Source: Verrucomicrobiota bacterium
GTDB taxonomy: Bacteria; Verrucomicrobiota; Verrucomicrobiia; Chthoniobacterales; UBA10450
DNA: 41,651 nucleotides
Reading direction: 5' to 3'
NCBI GenBank assembly: GCA_003217875.1
Contig: QHMR01000007.1
Location: forward strand, 1-41,651
Under the pieces are notes generated by a model, which was not told where the DNA came from, made no database searches, and worked only from the letters and a program-made list of their open reading frames with translations. Both the position numbers and the translations under genes were made by a program. Below are positions 26,000 to 35,542 of the stretch, piece after piece. The stretch's first letter is position 1; every line of letters starts with the position of its first letter.

Positions 26000-26310
26000 T
26001 GGCATTGTTGTATCGAAGAGCGAACCGCGCGACGCCCGTCCAGAAGGTTGAGAAAGAAATTGCCATTATGAATCGGCTCGGACTCCATGCCAGGCCGGCC
26101 GCCATGTTTGTGCGCATTGCGAGCCGGTACCGCTCGGAAATTTGGGTTTCGAAAGAAGGCGAGGAAGTAAACGGCAAAAGTATCATGGGTCTGATGATGC
26201 TGGCCGCTGGACAGGGATCAAAGTTGCGTATTCGTTGCGAAGGCCCGGACGCCGAAAAGGCCATGGAGGAGTTAGAGGAACTGATTAAGGCGCGTTTCAA
26301 CGAAGATTGA
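25999..26310 (+). CDS. ptsH: HPr family phosphocarrier protein
   Basis: IMNRLGLHARPAAMFVRIAS (His-15 site), EVNGKSIMGLMMLAAGQGSKL (Ser-46 site). TAATG overlap with hprK. Confidence 0.95.
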   Translation: MALLYRRANRATPVQKVEKEIAIMNRLGLHARPAAMFVRIASRYRSEIWVSKEGEEVNGKSIMGLMMLAAGQGSKLRIRCEGPDAEKAMEELEELIKARFNED

Positions 26311-26412
26311 TCAGGCTTATCTGGTCGATGTGACTTATAGGGCGCATGCGACTCGTGCTGAGCGCAACGGCAAGTTCGCATTGTTTGACATCTGCTTTAC
26401 TCTCGCAAGTGG

Positions 26413-28182
26413 ATGAGCGGCGACAACACGCCAAGAGAAATTCGATTTGAAGGAGCTGGCGTTTCGCCCGGAATTGCCCGCGGCAAGGTCCATGTTGTCC
26501 GCGATGAATTGGATGAGGTGGCACGTTATCGCATAGCGCCTTCGCAAGTGGCGGATGAAATAGCGCGCTTCGAAACGGCCCTTATCCAAACGCGGATGCA
26601 GATTCTGGAGATGCAGCAGCGCATTGCAGAATCAATCGGAACAAAAGATGCCGCTATCTTCGATGCTCATCTGCTCGTAGTCGAAGACCGGACCTTAATC
26701 GACGAAGTTCTTCGGAAGCTGGAGACCGATCTTTGCAATGTGGAATGGATTTTCCAGGAAGTCGCCACGCGGTACGCCGAGACCCTCAACAAAATCGATG
26801 ACCCTTACCTGCGAGAGCGCGCGCTTGATATTCAGGACGTCACCAAACGTGTAATTCACAACCTGCAGGGAAAAGCTCCCAAGACATTTCTTGCATTGAC
26901 CGAGCCGCACATTTTGATCGCGCATAACCTTACTCCTTCGGACACAGCAAGTATCAACCGAGCAAACGTGCTCGGGGTCGCGACAGATCTCGGCAGCCGC
27001 ACCTCGCATGCGGCGATTTTGGCGCGCTCACTTGGTATTCCGGCAATAGTCGGCTTGCACGATATCACCGCAAAACTCGAGACCGGCCAGCACGTTCTGC
27101 TCGATGGAAATGATGGCTATCTGATCGTTGATCCGACACCGGAAACGCTGGCGCAGTACGTGAAGGTCGAATCAAGAAGAGCCAAAGTCGCGGCGCAACT
27201 GAAAGAACTGCGCGAGACAACCTCAACCACGCGGGACGGCCGTCACATTGTTCTTTCGGCAAATATCGAACTCCCACACGATGTCGATGCCGTGAAGGCG
27301 AATGGCGCCGAGGGTATTGGACTTTATCGCACCGAGTTTCTGTATTTGAATCGACCTACGCTCCCAACCGAGGATGAACAATATGAAATTTATCGAAAAG
27401 TTGCGGAGCGCGTTCGCCCGGATCCGCTGATTATTCGAACATTTGATCTCGGCGGCGATAAATTGGCTCCGGGCACAGTAGACATTGCCGATGAGTTAAA
27501 TCCGTTTCTTGGCTGGCGCGCAATCCGCTTTTGTCTTGAGAACATAGAGATTTTCAAGACGCAGTTGCGTGCAATCCTGCGTGCCAGTGCCGTCGGCAAC
27601 GTAAAGATCATGTTTCCGATGATCTCTGGGCTGGATGAACTGCGCCGCTCGATCGCCGTGCTCGACGACTGCAAAGAAGAGTTGCGCGATTCGAAAATTG
27701 ATGTGGTCGAAAGGCTCGAGGTTGGCGCAATGATCGAAATCCCGAGCGCAGCCATCTGTGCAGGTGTGCTCGCATCCGAGGTCGATTTTTTCAGTATCGG
27801 AACAAACGATCTGATTCAGTATGCGCTTGCCGTCGATCGCGTGAACGAGAAGATCGCGTATCTTTACGAACCGACGCATCCGGCAGTGTTGCGTTTGCTC
27901 AAAATGATCTCCGACGCGGCGCACGGCAACGATCTTTGGGTGGGTGTTTGCGGCGAAATGGCCGGAGATGTCGCGCTCATTCCGCTCTTGCTGGGGCTGG
28001 GGATGGACGAGCTCAGCACGGCGGCGATCCTGGTCCCGAGAGTCAAGCGCGCTGTACAAAGTCTCGCCATTCCTGAGTGCCGCCAGTTGGTGGAGGAAAC
28101 GTTTAAACTCAATACCGCGTCGGAAATTCTGGAGCGATGCCTCGAATTAGCAGACAAGCGCTACGGCGATCTGTTGGGCTGA
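26413..28182 (+). CDS. ptsI: phosphoenolpyruvate-protein phosphotransferase (enzyme I)
   Basis: GAGVSPGIARGKVHVV...LGSRTSHAAILARSLGIPAIVGL (active His)...GIGLYRTEFLYLNRPTLPTEDEQYEIY...IRTFDLGGDK...FFSIGTNDLIQYALAVDRVN...VGVCGEMAGD. Confidence 0.97.
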   Translation: MSGDNTPREIRFEGAGVSPGIARGKVHVVRDELDEVARYRIAPSQVADEIARFETALIQTRMQILEMQQRIAESIGTKDAAIFDAHLLVVEDRTLIDEVLRKLETDLCNVEWIFQEVATRYAETLNKIDDPYLRERALDIQDVTKRVIHNLQGKAPKTFLALTEPHILIAHNLTPSDTASINRANVLGVATDLGSRTSHAAILARSLGIPAIVGLHDITAKLETGQHVLLDGNDGYLIVDPTPETLAQYVKVESRRAKVAAQLKELRETTSTTRDGRHIVLSANIELPHDVDAVKANGAEGIGLYRTEFLYLNRPTLPTEDEQYEIYRKVAERVRPDPLIIRTFDLGGDKLAPGTVDIADELNPFLGWRAIRFCLENIEIFKTQLRAILRASAVGNVKIMFPMISGLDELRRSIAVLDDCKEELRDSKIDVVERLEVGAMIEIPSAAICAGVLASEVDFFSIGTNDLIQYALAVDRVNEKIAYLYEPTHPAVLRLLKMISDAAHGNDLWVGVCGEMAGDVALIPLLLGLGMDELSTAAILVPRVKRAVQSLAIPECRQLVEETFKLNTASEILERCLELADKRYGDLLG

Positions 28183-28243
28183 GCTGTAGCTGCGCTTTGG
28201 GGCCGTTGGATGAATTTCGGCGGGCACGGACCGCGGCTACCAA

Positions 28244-28714
28244 TCATTCTTCCGTTTCTGATTCCGGTCTCAGTCCCTCTTCCTCCATCTTGCGCAAGAC
28301 GTCGCTCATATCATCCACTTCATCCCAGACGTCCTGGCTTACATAAATGGGGGCCTTCTGCTGGGTGGCCATGGCGATGCAATCGCTCGGTCGGCCGTCG
28401 AGCTCGATGATCTTTTTCTGGTGCAATTCGTTCTCGACGCGGATGATCGCACGGGCGTAGTAAGTCGCATTTTTCAGATCGTTGATAATCACCCGTTCGA
28501 CTTTTGCGCCGAGAGCCGTCATCAAATGTCCCATTAAATCGTGGGTGAGGGGGCGCTCCTTGGTGATCTGACGCATGAACATCGTGATCGCGCTCCCAAC
28601 CGTTTGATCGACGTAGATGATGAACACTTTCTCGTTATTCCCGATAAACACTGCGCACCCACCGCTCGTCGGTAAAACCGCGCGCACCTGCACTTCGATC
28701 ACCGTTTTGTTCAT
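28244..28714 (-). CDS. bifunctional nuclease family (DUF151) protein
   Basis: MNKTVIEVQVRAVLPTSGGCAVFIGNNEKVFIIYVDQTVGSAI...RPLTHDLMGHLMTALGAKVERVIINDLKNATYYARAII...ELDGRPSDCIAMATQQKAPIYVSQDVWDE. Confidence 0.9.
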   Translation of the reverse strand: MNKTVIEVQVRAVLPTSGGCAVFIGNNEKVFIIYVDQTVGSAITMFMRQITKERPLTHDLMGHLMTALGAKVERVIINDLKNATYYARAIIRVENELHQKKIIELDGRPSDCIAMATQQKAPIYVSQDVWDEVDDMSDVLRKMEEEGLRPESETEE

Positions 28715-28894
28715 CGCGTAACGGTACCTGCGCGAAAATGAAAAACAAGCGGCCCAGACTGTAGACGCCATATACGTCTCAAGGCTGATGGCGCATATGG
28801 GCGAAACGAAAATTTTGCTGTCGCGGGGCTTGAATGTTCGACGTGCTGATTGAATATGCGTTTTCGGAATCTCGCGGCCGGGTTAAGAATCGAA

Positions 28895-30850
28895 ATGAAA
28901 ACTGAGTGGGACCTAGAGTCCGCCATCACTACATACAACGTGGATGGATGGGGCGAAGGTTATTTTACTGTTAACAGCGCTGGCAACGTCGAGGCGAGGC
29001 CGTTAAAGGATAACGGCGGTTCCATCGATCTTCTGGAAGTCATCAACGAAGCACGCACTAGGAACCTCAGTTTTCCATTGCTGATTCGCTTTCAAGACTT
29101 GCTCCGACACCGCGTCGAATCAATCAACCGCGCCTTCCAAAGCGCGATTTCCGAGTTCGGTTATCGCAATCAGTATCGCGGTGTTTTTCCCATCAAAGTC
29201 AATCAGCTGCGCGAGGTGATCGAGGAAATCGTTGATGCAGGCGAACAATTTCATTTTGGCCTCGAAGCAGGCAGCAAACCGGAGTTGGTGGCTGCACTTG
29301 CCATGCAGAAAGACCCCGAGAGTTTGATCATCTGCAACGGCTATAAAGATCCTGCTTTCATTCGTATCGCGCTGCTTGGCCGTAAACTTGGCAAATTGGT
29401 CATTATCGTCGCGGAAAAACTGGAAGAGCTGGAGCAGGTCATTCGCGCATCAAACGAGGTAGGCGTCGAGCCCTACATTGGCATTCGTGCTCGCTTGTAC
29501 AGCAAAGGCTCCGGCAAGTGGTCGCCGAGCGGCGGCGAGAACGCCAAATTCGGTCTCGACACTACTAATCTGGTTGCCGCGAGTCAGATGTTGAAAGAGG
29601 CCGGCCTGACTCACTGCCTCAAGCTACTTCATTTCCATGTCGGATCGCAGGTGCCGGACATTTCGACAATCAAGCGAGCTGTGCGCGAAGGGGCGCGCTA
29701 TTACGCAAAGCTTTGCAAACTCGGGCATCAACTTGGTTACCTCGATGTCGGTGGAGGCCTCGGCGTCGATTACGATGGATCGCGCAGTGACTTCGACAGC
29801 TCCATCAATTATTCGCTCCAGGAATACGCCAATGACGTGGTCTGGAATATCATGGATGTGTGCGATTCCGAAGGCGTGTCGCATCCGATCATTGTGAGTG
29901 AAAGCGGACGCGCCATTGTCGCGCACCATTCGGTGCTGGTGTTGGAAGCGTTTAGCTCAATCGAAAAAACCGCGCCGAAACTCAAGGTCGAAGCGGGTGA
30001 GAAAGACCATAAACTCGTAGGCGATATCCTCGATGTGAAACAGCGCTTAAGGCGCGGAAATCGTCTTGAGAGTTTGCACGACATCCAACAGGTAAAGGAG
30101 GAAGCGCAGCAAACGTTCGATCTCGGTCTGCTCGATCTAGAATCGAAGGCGAAGATCGATACCGTTTACTGGCAGGTTGCGCATCAAATCGTCAATATGC
30201 ATCGCGGCCTGCGTTATGTGCCCGACGAAGTGAAGCAGCTTGAAACGAGGTTGGGCGATCAGTACATCTGCAATTTTTCCGTTTTCCAGTCGCTGCTCGA
30301 TCACTGGGCGCTCGGCCAGTTGTTTCCCATTATGCCGATCCATCGTCTTACTGCGCCGCCGGATCGTCACGGCACGATCGTGGACATTACCTGCGACTCA
30401 GATGGCAGGGTCTGCAAGTTCATCGATCTTCAGGATGTAAAAGAAACGCTGCCGCTGCACAGGATTAACCCTGGAGAAATTTATTACCTCGGCGTCTTTA
30501 TGGTGGGCGCTTACCAGGACATTATGGGCGACCTGCACAATTTGTTCGGCCGCGTCACAGAAGTACATGTTTTCCTCGACCCCGATGAAGAATCCGGTTG
30601 GTACATTGAGGAGGTAATCGAGGGCAGCACAATCGGGGAAGTCCTCGCCATGACGCAGTGGGACAAAGTCGAGTTGATGCGGCTCCTGAAGTCCCAAATC
30701 GATGACGCTATCAAAACCGATTTCCTCAAGCCGAATGACGCGATGAAGCTTCTCTCCGATTACGAGCGGCTCTTGCAGGAATACACCTATCTTACTCTCA
30801 ATGGCATCAAGCCGCCGCCTCAACCGGGCAACTGGTTGCCGCTGAGCTAA
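28895..30850 (+). CDS. speA: biosynthetic arginine decarboxylase
   Basis: YNVDGWGEGYFTVNSAGNVEARP...LLIRFQDLLRHRVESINRAF...YRGVFPIKVNQLREVIEEIVDAG...FGLEAGSKPELVAALAM...KFGLDTTNLVAASQML...LHFHVGSQVPDI...LDVGGGLGVDYDGS. Confidence 0.97.
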   Translation: MKTEWDLESAITTYNVDGWGEGYFTVNSAGNVEARPLKDNGGSIDLLEVINEARTRNLSFPLLIRFQDLLRHRVESINRAFQSAISEFGYRNQYRGVFPIKVNQLREVIEEIVDAGEQFHFGLEAGSKPELVAALAMQKDPESLIICNGYKDPAFIRIALLGRKLGKLVIIVAEKLEELEQVIRASNEVGVEPYIGIRARLYSKGSGKWSPSGGENAKFGLDTTNLVAASQMLKEAGLTHCLKLLHFHVGSQVPDISTIKRAVREGARYYAKLCKLGHQLGYLDVGGGLGVDYDGSRSDFDSSINYSLQEYANDVVWNIMDVCDSEGVSHPIIVSESGRAIVAHHSVLVLEAFSSIEKTAPKLKVEAGEKDHKLVGDILDVKQRLRRGNRLESLHDIQQVKEEAQQTFDLGLLDLESKAKIDTVYWQVAHQIVNMHRGLRYVPDEVKQLETRLGDQYICNFSVFQSLLDHWALGQLFPIMPIHRLTAPPDRHGTIVDITCDSDGRVCKFIDLQDVKETLPLHRINPGEIYYLGVFMVGAYQDIMGDLHNLFGRVTEVHVFLDPDEESGWYIEEVIEGSTIGEVLAMTQWDKVELMRLLKSQIDDAIKTDFLKPNDAMKLLSDYERLLQEYTYLTLNGIKPPPQPGNWLPLS

Positions 30851-30887
30851 GTTCTTTAGCGGCGATCTTCCGGCAGCGCGGAACTTG

Positions 30888-30919
30888 TCATTCCGAGCGA
30901 AGTCGAGGAATCTCTAGAT
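30888..30919. repeat. short dispersed intergenic repeat (GTCATTCCGAGCGAAGTCGAGGAATCTC type)
   Basis: gtcattccgagcgaagtcgaggaatctc between speA and asnS, a motif I recall as high-copy in many environmental bacterial genomes. Confidence 0.6.
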
Positions 30920-30923
30920 GTAA

Positions 30924-32315
30924 ATGACGCGACTCGCTCCAACTTCCATCAAGGACGTGTTGCAAAGCACCGCTCCCATCGCCGCGGTTCATGTGCAGGG
31001 TTGGGTGCGGACGCGGCGCGATTCGAAAGACTTTTCGTTTATCGAGCTGAATGATGGCTCATCGCTGCGGAACCTCCAGATCATCGCGAAAAATTCGTTA
31101 CCAAATTATCCGGCGGTGCAAAGGATCACGGCGGGTGTCTCGATTAGTGCCACTGGCGCGCTCGTCGCTTCCCAGGGTAAGGGGCAAAAATGGGAACTGG
31201 TTCCGGACACAATCGAGGTCGTTGGTCCCGCCGATGATTCCTATCCGCTCCAGAAAAAGGGGCACACACCTGAATTTCTTCGCGAGGTCGCTCATTTACG
31301 CCCACGTTCAAACCTTTTCAGCAGCATTTTTCGCGTGCGGAGCCGGCTGGCCTTTGCCGTTCACCAGTTTTTCCAGGAGCGCGGTTTCGTGTACGTCCAC
31401 ACGCCAATTATCACTGGCAGCGATTGCGAGGGTGCAGGAGAATTGTTTCGCGTCTCCACTATCGATATCAAAAATCCGCCGCGGAAAAACGGGGAAATTG
31501 ATTTTGCGCAGGATTTCTTCGCCCGCCCGACTTATCTGACCGTGAGCGGTCAGTTGGAAGCGGAAGCGTTCGCGTTGGCGTTGTCCAATGTTTACACATT
31601 TGGCCCGACGTTCCGCGCTGAAAACTCAAACACATCCCGCCACGCCAGTGAGTTTTGGATGATTGAGCCGGAGATGGCGTTTTGCGATTTGAACGGCAAC
31701 ATGAATCTCGCGGAAGAGTTCGTTAAATATTTAATCGCAGATGCGAAACATCATTGCCCCGATGAGATGGAGCTCTTCGCCAGATTCGTGGACAAAGAGT
31801 TGCTTCCCCGACTCGATTTCGTCGTCGAGCGACCATTTCAGCGGATCGCGTACGCTGACGCTGTCGATCTTCTAAAAAAGAGCGGCGAAAGATTTGAGTT
31901 CCCTATCGACTACGGCCTAAACCTGCAATCGGAGCACGAGCGCTGGTTGACCGAAAAACATTTCAAATGTCCCGTCACGGTTTTCAATTTTCCGAAGGAG
32001 ATCAAACCCTTCTACATGCGCTTGAACGATGACGGAAAGACGGTTGCGGCGATGGATTTGCTGGTGCCCGGCATCGGGGAAATCGTCGGTGGCAGTCAGC
32101 GCGAGGAGAGATTCGAAATGCTCGAAGAAAACATGCGGCGGCACAATATGGATCCCGCCGATTACAAATGGTATCTGGATCTTCGTCGCTACGGCACCGT
32201 GCCGCACTCCGGATTCGGCCTCGGCTTTGAACGCATGCTCATGTTCATCACCGGCGTTCCGAACATTCGCGATGTCATCCCTTTCGCACGCACACCCGGC
32301 AGCGCGGAATTCTGA
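30924..32315 (+). CDS. asnS: asparaginyl-tRNA synthetase
   Basis: VQGWVRTRRDSKDFSFIELNDGSSLRNLQII...FFQERGFVYVHTPIITGSDCEGAGELFRV...YLTVSGQLEAEAFALALSNVYTFGPTFRAENSNTSRHASEFWMIEPE...DLRRYGTVPHSGFGLGFERMLMFITGVPNIRDVIPFARTPGSAEF. Confidence 0.97.
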   Translation: MTRLAPTSIKDVLQSTAPIAAVHVQGWVRTRRDSKDFSFIELNDGSSLRNLQIIAKNSLPNYPAVQRITAGVSISATGALVASQGKGQKWELVPDTIEVVGPADDSYPLQKKGHTPEFLREVAHLRPRSNLFSSIFRVRSRLAFAVHQFFQERGFVYVHTPIITGSDCEGAGELFRVSTIDIKNPPRKNGEIDFAQDFFARPTYLTVSGQLEAEAFALALSNVYTFGPTFRAENSNTSRHASEFWMIEPEMAFCDLNGNMNLAEEFVKYLIADAKHHCPDEMELFARFVDKELLPRLDFVVERPFQRIAYADAVDLLKKSGERFEFPIDYGLNLQSEHERWLTEKHFKCPVTVFNFPKEIKPFYMRLNDDGKTVAAMDLLVPGIGEIVGGSQREERFEMLEENMRRHNMDPADYKWYLDLRRYGTVPHSGFGLGFERMLMFITGVPNIRDVIPFARTPGSAEF

Positions 32316-32398
32316 GGTTGAAAGTACTCGACTCTGAAAATCTTGGCGGGTATAACGAGCAAAAAGCCCGTCCACGGGCCATTTAACAGGAGATCACC

Positions 32399-33286
32399 AT
32401 GGCAAAGAAAAAAGCTTCAGGGCAAAAGTTGCGAAGATCGTGCGGCGCAATGGCGGCGCATATGATGTTGCTGGAGCGATTCCCGGCATTCCGTGCGGCA
32501 CAGATGCGCCTCGAAAACGCCACCTTGCGTCGCCGCGAAACGGGATTCGATGCGGCAAAGGTCAAGCTCGTCACTATCAAGACCGTCGTGAATGTCGTTT
32601 ACAAGACGACCGAGCAGAACATTTCCGATGCGCAGATCAAGAGCCAGTTCAAGGCGATGAATAAGGATTTTCGCGCGACGAATCCAGACAGAAATCAGAC
32701 GCCCACTCCCTGGAAGGGTTTGGTCAGCGATGTGCGGCTCCAGTTCAAACTTGTGAAGGTCACCCGCACGAAGACGACAAAGAGTGGGTTCGGCGTGGAC
32801 GATGCGGTGAAGAAAGCTTCCACGGGCGGCATTGCGCCGTTTAGTCCGAAGACGCATCTTAATCTTTGGGTCTGTCCTCTTACCGGGGGACTCCTCGGTT
32901 ATGCGCAGTTTCCTGGCGGTCCAGAAGCGACCGACGGCGTAGTCATAAATTACCGCGCCTTCGGAACCCTTGGGACAGCTGAGGTGCCTTTTGACAAAGG
33001 CCGCACCGCGACCCACGAGATCGGGCATTATTTTAATCTGCGTCATATTTGGGGAGATACTCCGGATTGCAGTGGATCCGACATGGTGGCGGATACGCCA
33101 AACTGCGCCGGTCCAAATTTCGGCACACCAAGTTGGCCGGTTGTGACTTGCAACAACGGACCGAACGGGGACATGTTCGTGAACTACATGGATTACACCG
33201 ACGACAAGGCGATGTTCATGTTCACGGCGCAGCAGGTAATTCGAATGCGGACTGCGCTCGATACGCTTCGTGGCGGTCTGATTTAG
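32399..33286 (+). CDS. M43-family (cytophagalysin/pappalysin-like) zinc metalloprotease without evident signal peptide
   Basis: RTATHEIGHYFNLRHIWGD (extended HExxHxxGxxH) plus MFVNYMDYTDDKAMFMFTAQQVIRMRTAL (Met-turn); N-terminus MAKKKASGQKLRRSCGAMAAH lacks an obvious signal sequence. Confidence 0.88.
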   Translation: MAKKKASGQKLRRSCGAMAAHMMLLERFPAFRAAQMRLENATLRRRETGFDAAKVKLVTIKTVVNVVYKTTEQNISDAQIKSQFKAMNKDFRATNPDRNQTPTPWKGLVSDVRLQFKLVKVTRTKTTKSGFGVDDAVKKASTGGIAPFSPKTHLNLWVCPLTGGLLGYAQFPGGPEATDGVVINYRAFGTLGTAEVPFDKGRTATHEIGHYFNLRHIWGDTPDCSGSDMVADTPNCAGPNFGTPSWPVVTCNNGPNGDMFVNYMDYTDDKAMFMFTAQQVIRMRTALDTLRGGLI

Positions 33287-33303
33287 AATAATCGGAGGGC
33301 GTT

Positions 33304-33630
33304 GTGGAAGGAAAACCTGCGGCGAACGATTCGCTATTCGCCACCACGTGGGTGCACGTTTTCGAGGAAGATACAGCCAAGGGCGCTGTCTATCGCCCGG
33401 AGGAAGATGATATTCCGCTTTCGCGCCGACCTCGTCAGAGGATCAAACTCCGTCCCGACGGCTCCGCCTCTGTATTTGTTCCGACTGCGGACGATCGTTA
33501 CATGGAAGAACCCGCCACTTGGAGCGAAGAGAGAGGAGCGGTGGTAATTCATGAACGGGGCGGGACTCCTCCTTTGCGCATCGTGGATCACTCACCTTCC
33601 CGCTTAATCGTACAATCCGAAAAGCGCTGA
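33304..33630 (+). CDS. small uncharacterised protein (108 aa), GTG start, in metalloprotease cassette
   Basis: Tightly spaced between two same-strand metalloprotease genes (17-nt and 13-nt gaps); FATTWVHVFEEDTAKGAVYRPEEDDIPLSRRPRQRIKLRPDGSASVFVP. Confidence 0.65.
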   Translation: MEGKPAANDSLFATTWVHVFEEDTAKGAVYRPEEDDIPLSRRPRQRIKLRPDGSASVFVPTADDRYMEEPATWSEERGAVVIHERGGTPPLRIVDHSPSRLIVQSEKR

Positions 33631-33643
33631 CCGATCAATAATT

Positions 33644-35512
33644 GTGCCGAAGAGACAATCCAGTGCGGGGCGGACGTTTGAAATAAGCACGCGGGTCGCC
33701 CGGCAAGCCCTCGTTAGGCGATATCAACGCGATCGGAATGCGCCGCTCACCCGTCCGCTCCGCATTTACACACTCGATCCGTCCGTCTCGGATCGCATCG
33801 GCGGCGTGGCGACAGTGCGTGTGCCCTACGAAAAACTTGAGCCCGGACCGATCGGTTCGCTGTTCAAGGTAATCAGTGACGGCGCTCCGAAAATCTTGCG
33901 GCACGAGCCGCTGGATCTCGACGATCCTTACCTTCTGCTTTCGAGCGGTCTAAGGCCTTCGCCCGCAAACGGACAATTTCACCCGCAAATGGTATATGCC
34001 GTCTGCAGTTTAACCTATGCGGCGTTCCGGCGGGCACTGGGTCGCGACATCTCTTGGGCGACGAATGACGACTCCGCCCATGAACCACTTCGACTGATCG
34101 TGCGGCCATTCGGCGCGCGGGTCGCAAACGCTGGTTACAGCCGAGAAGCGGGAGATCTTTCCTTCGGCTTTTTTAATGCGGGAAAAAAACGCGCCGGTTT
34201 CACTTTGCGCGACGGCATCATTTGCACCGCGCTGAGCCATGACATCGTTGCGCACGAAACCACTCATGCTCTCCTTGATGGCCTGCGCTCCCTTTTCCTG
34301 AATCCAACAAATGTCGATGTCCCCGCTTTTCATGAAGGCTTCTCCGATCTGGTCGCGATTTTTCTCCATTTCACCTATCCGGAAGTAGTCGAGCGCGCCA
34401 TTGGTGAATGGGAAACGGAGTCGTCGGGCATAACTATGCTCACCGATCTCGCTCGCGAATTTGGGTATGCGCGTTCGAAAACCGGTCGCGCCAAGGCGCT
34501 GCGTTCCGGAGTTGATGTGGAAGGCATCGCCGCGTTCGATTCCGATGTGCTGCCTGGAAAAGAGCAGGCGCTGAATCGTTACGATCCCAACTTGGAGCCG
34601 CATGCGCTTGGCTCGGTTTTAGTCTCTGCTGTGTTCGAAGCTTTCGTGACGGTGGTGAAGCGAAAGATCGATCGCTTCTTCCGAATTGCGGATCTTGATC
34701 CAAAAATGCTTGGCCAGATTCCACTCGGTGAGGATCTGATCAAGGCGATTGCCCAGGAGGCCAGCAAGGTTGCCGGCCAATTTCTGAATGTTTGCATTCG
34801 TGCAATCGACTACTGTCCGCCAGCGGACATGGAGCTCGGCGAATATTTGCGAGCTTTGATCACTGCCGACAGCGAGGTGGAGAGGGAGGACAAATGGGGT
34901 TTTCGCGAAGCGCTGATGCGCTCATTTCGCCGTCGCGACATATTTCCCGATCACGTTCCGTTTATGACGGAGGATGCGGTCCAGTGGCAGCCGCCGGACA
35001 ACACTCTGTGCATTCCCGAACTCGCCTTCGCGAAATTGCGCTTCGATGGCGAACCTGGTCGGCCAGCGAGTGCGAAGGAGATGATTCGGCAGGCGGATGC
35101 ACTCGGCCGGTTCGTGACTCATCCGGCGCATGTCATTCATTTCCATCTCATCCGGCCGGGCAGCGCACCGCCCAAGGGCATTGTGCAGGCGTCCCCGCCA
35201 ATGGTCGAATCGGTGCGCGTCGCGCGTCGCGTTGCTCCTGATGGCCAGGTCGTATTTGACCTCGTCGCCGAGGTGACTCAGTCGTGCACCGTCAATGTCG
35301 CGGGAAACATGTTCGACATGGACGGCGGGTGCACCGTCGTAATCGATCCGCAGGGAGAAGTCCGCTATTCGATCTCGAAACGGTTTACAAGCGATGCGCG
35401 GCGTGCCCGACAACATGCTGCCATGTCCGGACCGCTGAAAGAATTTTGGACGAAGTCAGGCCGCCGCTATAAACAAAAGCCTGGCGTTCTGCAGCGCGTG
35501 CATGCGTCGTAA
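33644..35512 (+). CDS. putative gluzincin-type zinc metalloprotease (HETTH...EGFSD), 622 aa, with extra C-terminal domain
   Basis: SHDIVAHETTHALLDGLRSLFLNPTNVDVPAFHEGFSDLVAIFLHF: HExxH plus downstream E in EGFSD as in thermolysin-like enzymes. GTG start; no signal peptide evident. Confidence 0.72.
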   Translation: MPKRQSSAGRTFEISTRVARQALVRRYQRDRNAPLTRPLRIYTLDPSVSDRIGGVATVRVPYEKLEPGPIGSLFKVISDGAPKILRHEPLDLDDPYLLLSSGLRPSPANGQFHPQMVYAVCSLTYAAFRRALGRDISWATNDDSAHEPLRLIVRPFGARVANAGYSREAGDLSFGFFNAGKKRAGFTLRDGIICTALSHDIVAHETTHALLDGLRSLFLNPTNVDVPAFHEGFSDLVAIFLHFTYPEVVERAIGEWETESSGITMLTDLAREFGYARSKTGRAKALRSGVDVEGIAAFDSDVLPGKEQALNRYDPNLEPHALGSVLVSAVFEAFVTVVKRKIDRFFRIADLDPKMLGQIPLGEDLIKAIAQEASKVAGQFLNVCIRAIDYCPPADMELGEYLRALITADSEVEREDKWGFREALMRSFRRRDIFPDHVPFMTEDAVQWQPPDNTLCIPELAFAKLRFDGEPGRPASAKEMIRQADALGRFVTHPAHVIHFHLIRPGSAPPKGIVQASPPMVESVRVARRVAPDGQVVFDLVAEVTQSCTVNVAGNMFDMDGGCTVVIDPQGEVRYSISKRFTSDARRARQHAAMSGPLKEFWTKSGRRYKQKPGVLQRVHAS

Positions 35513-35542
35513 AGGATGCTGTTACTTTTGCTTTACCCCGGC

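Noticed and set aside
32363-32382. GCCCGTCCACGGGC hairpin upstream of the M43 gene as a terminator
   Set aside because: Short stem, 2-nt loop and no U-tract; could be a weak structure only.
34010-34603. Minus-strand 197-aa ORF opposite the gluzincin-like gene
   Set aside because: The sense strand carries the HETTH...EGFSD motif; the antisense ORF lacks any recognisable domain.
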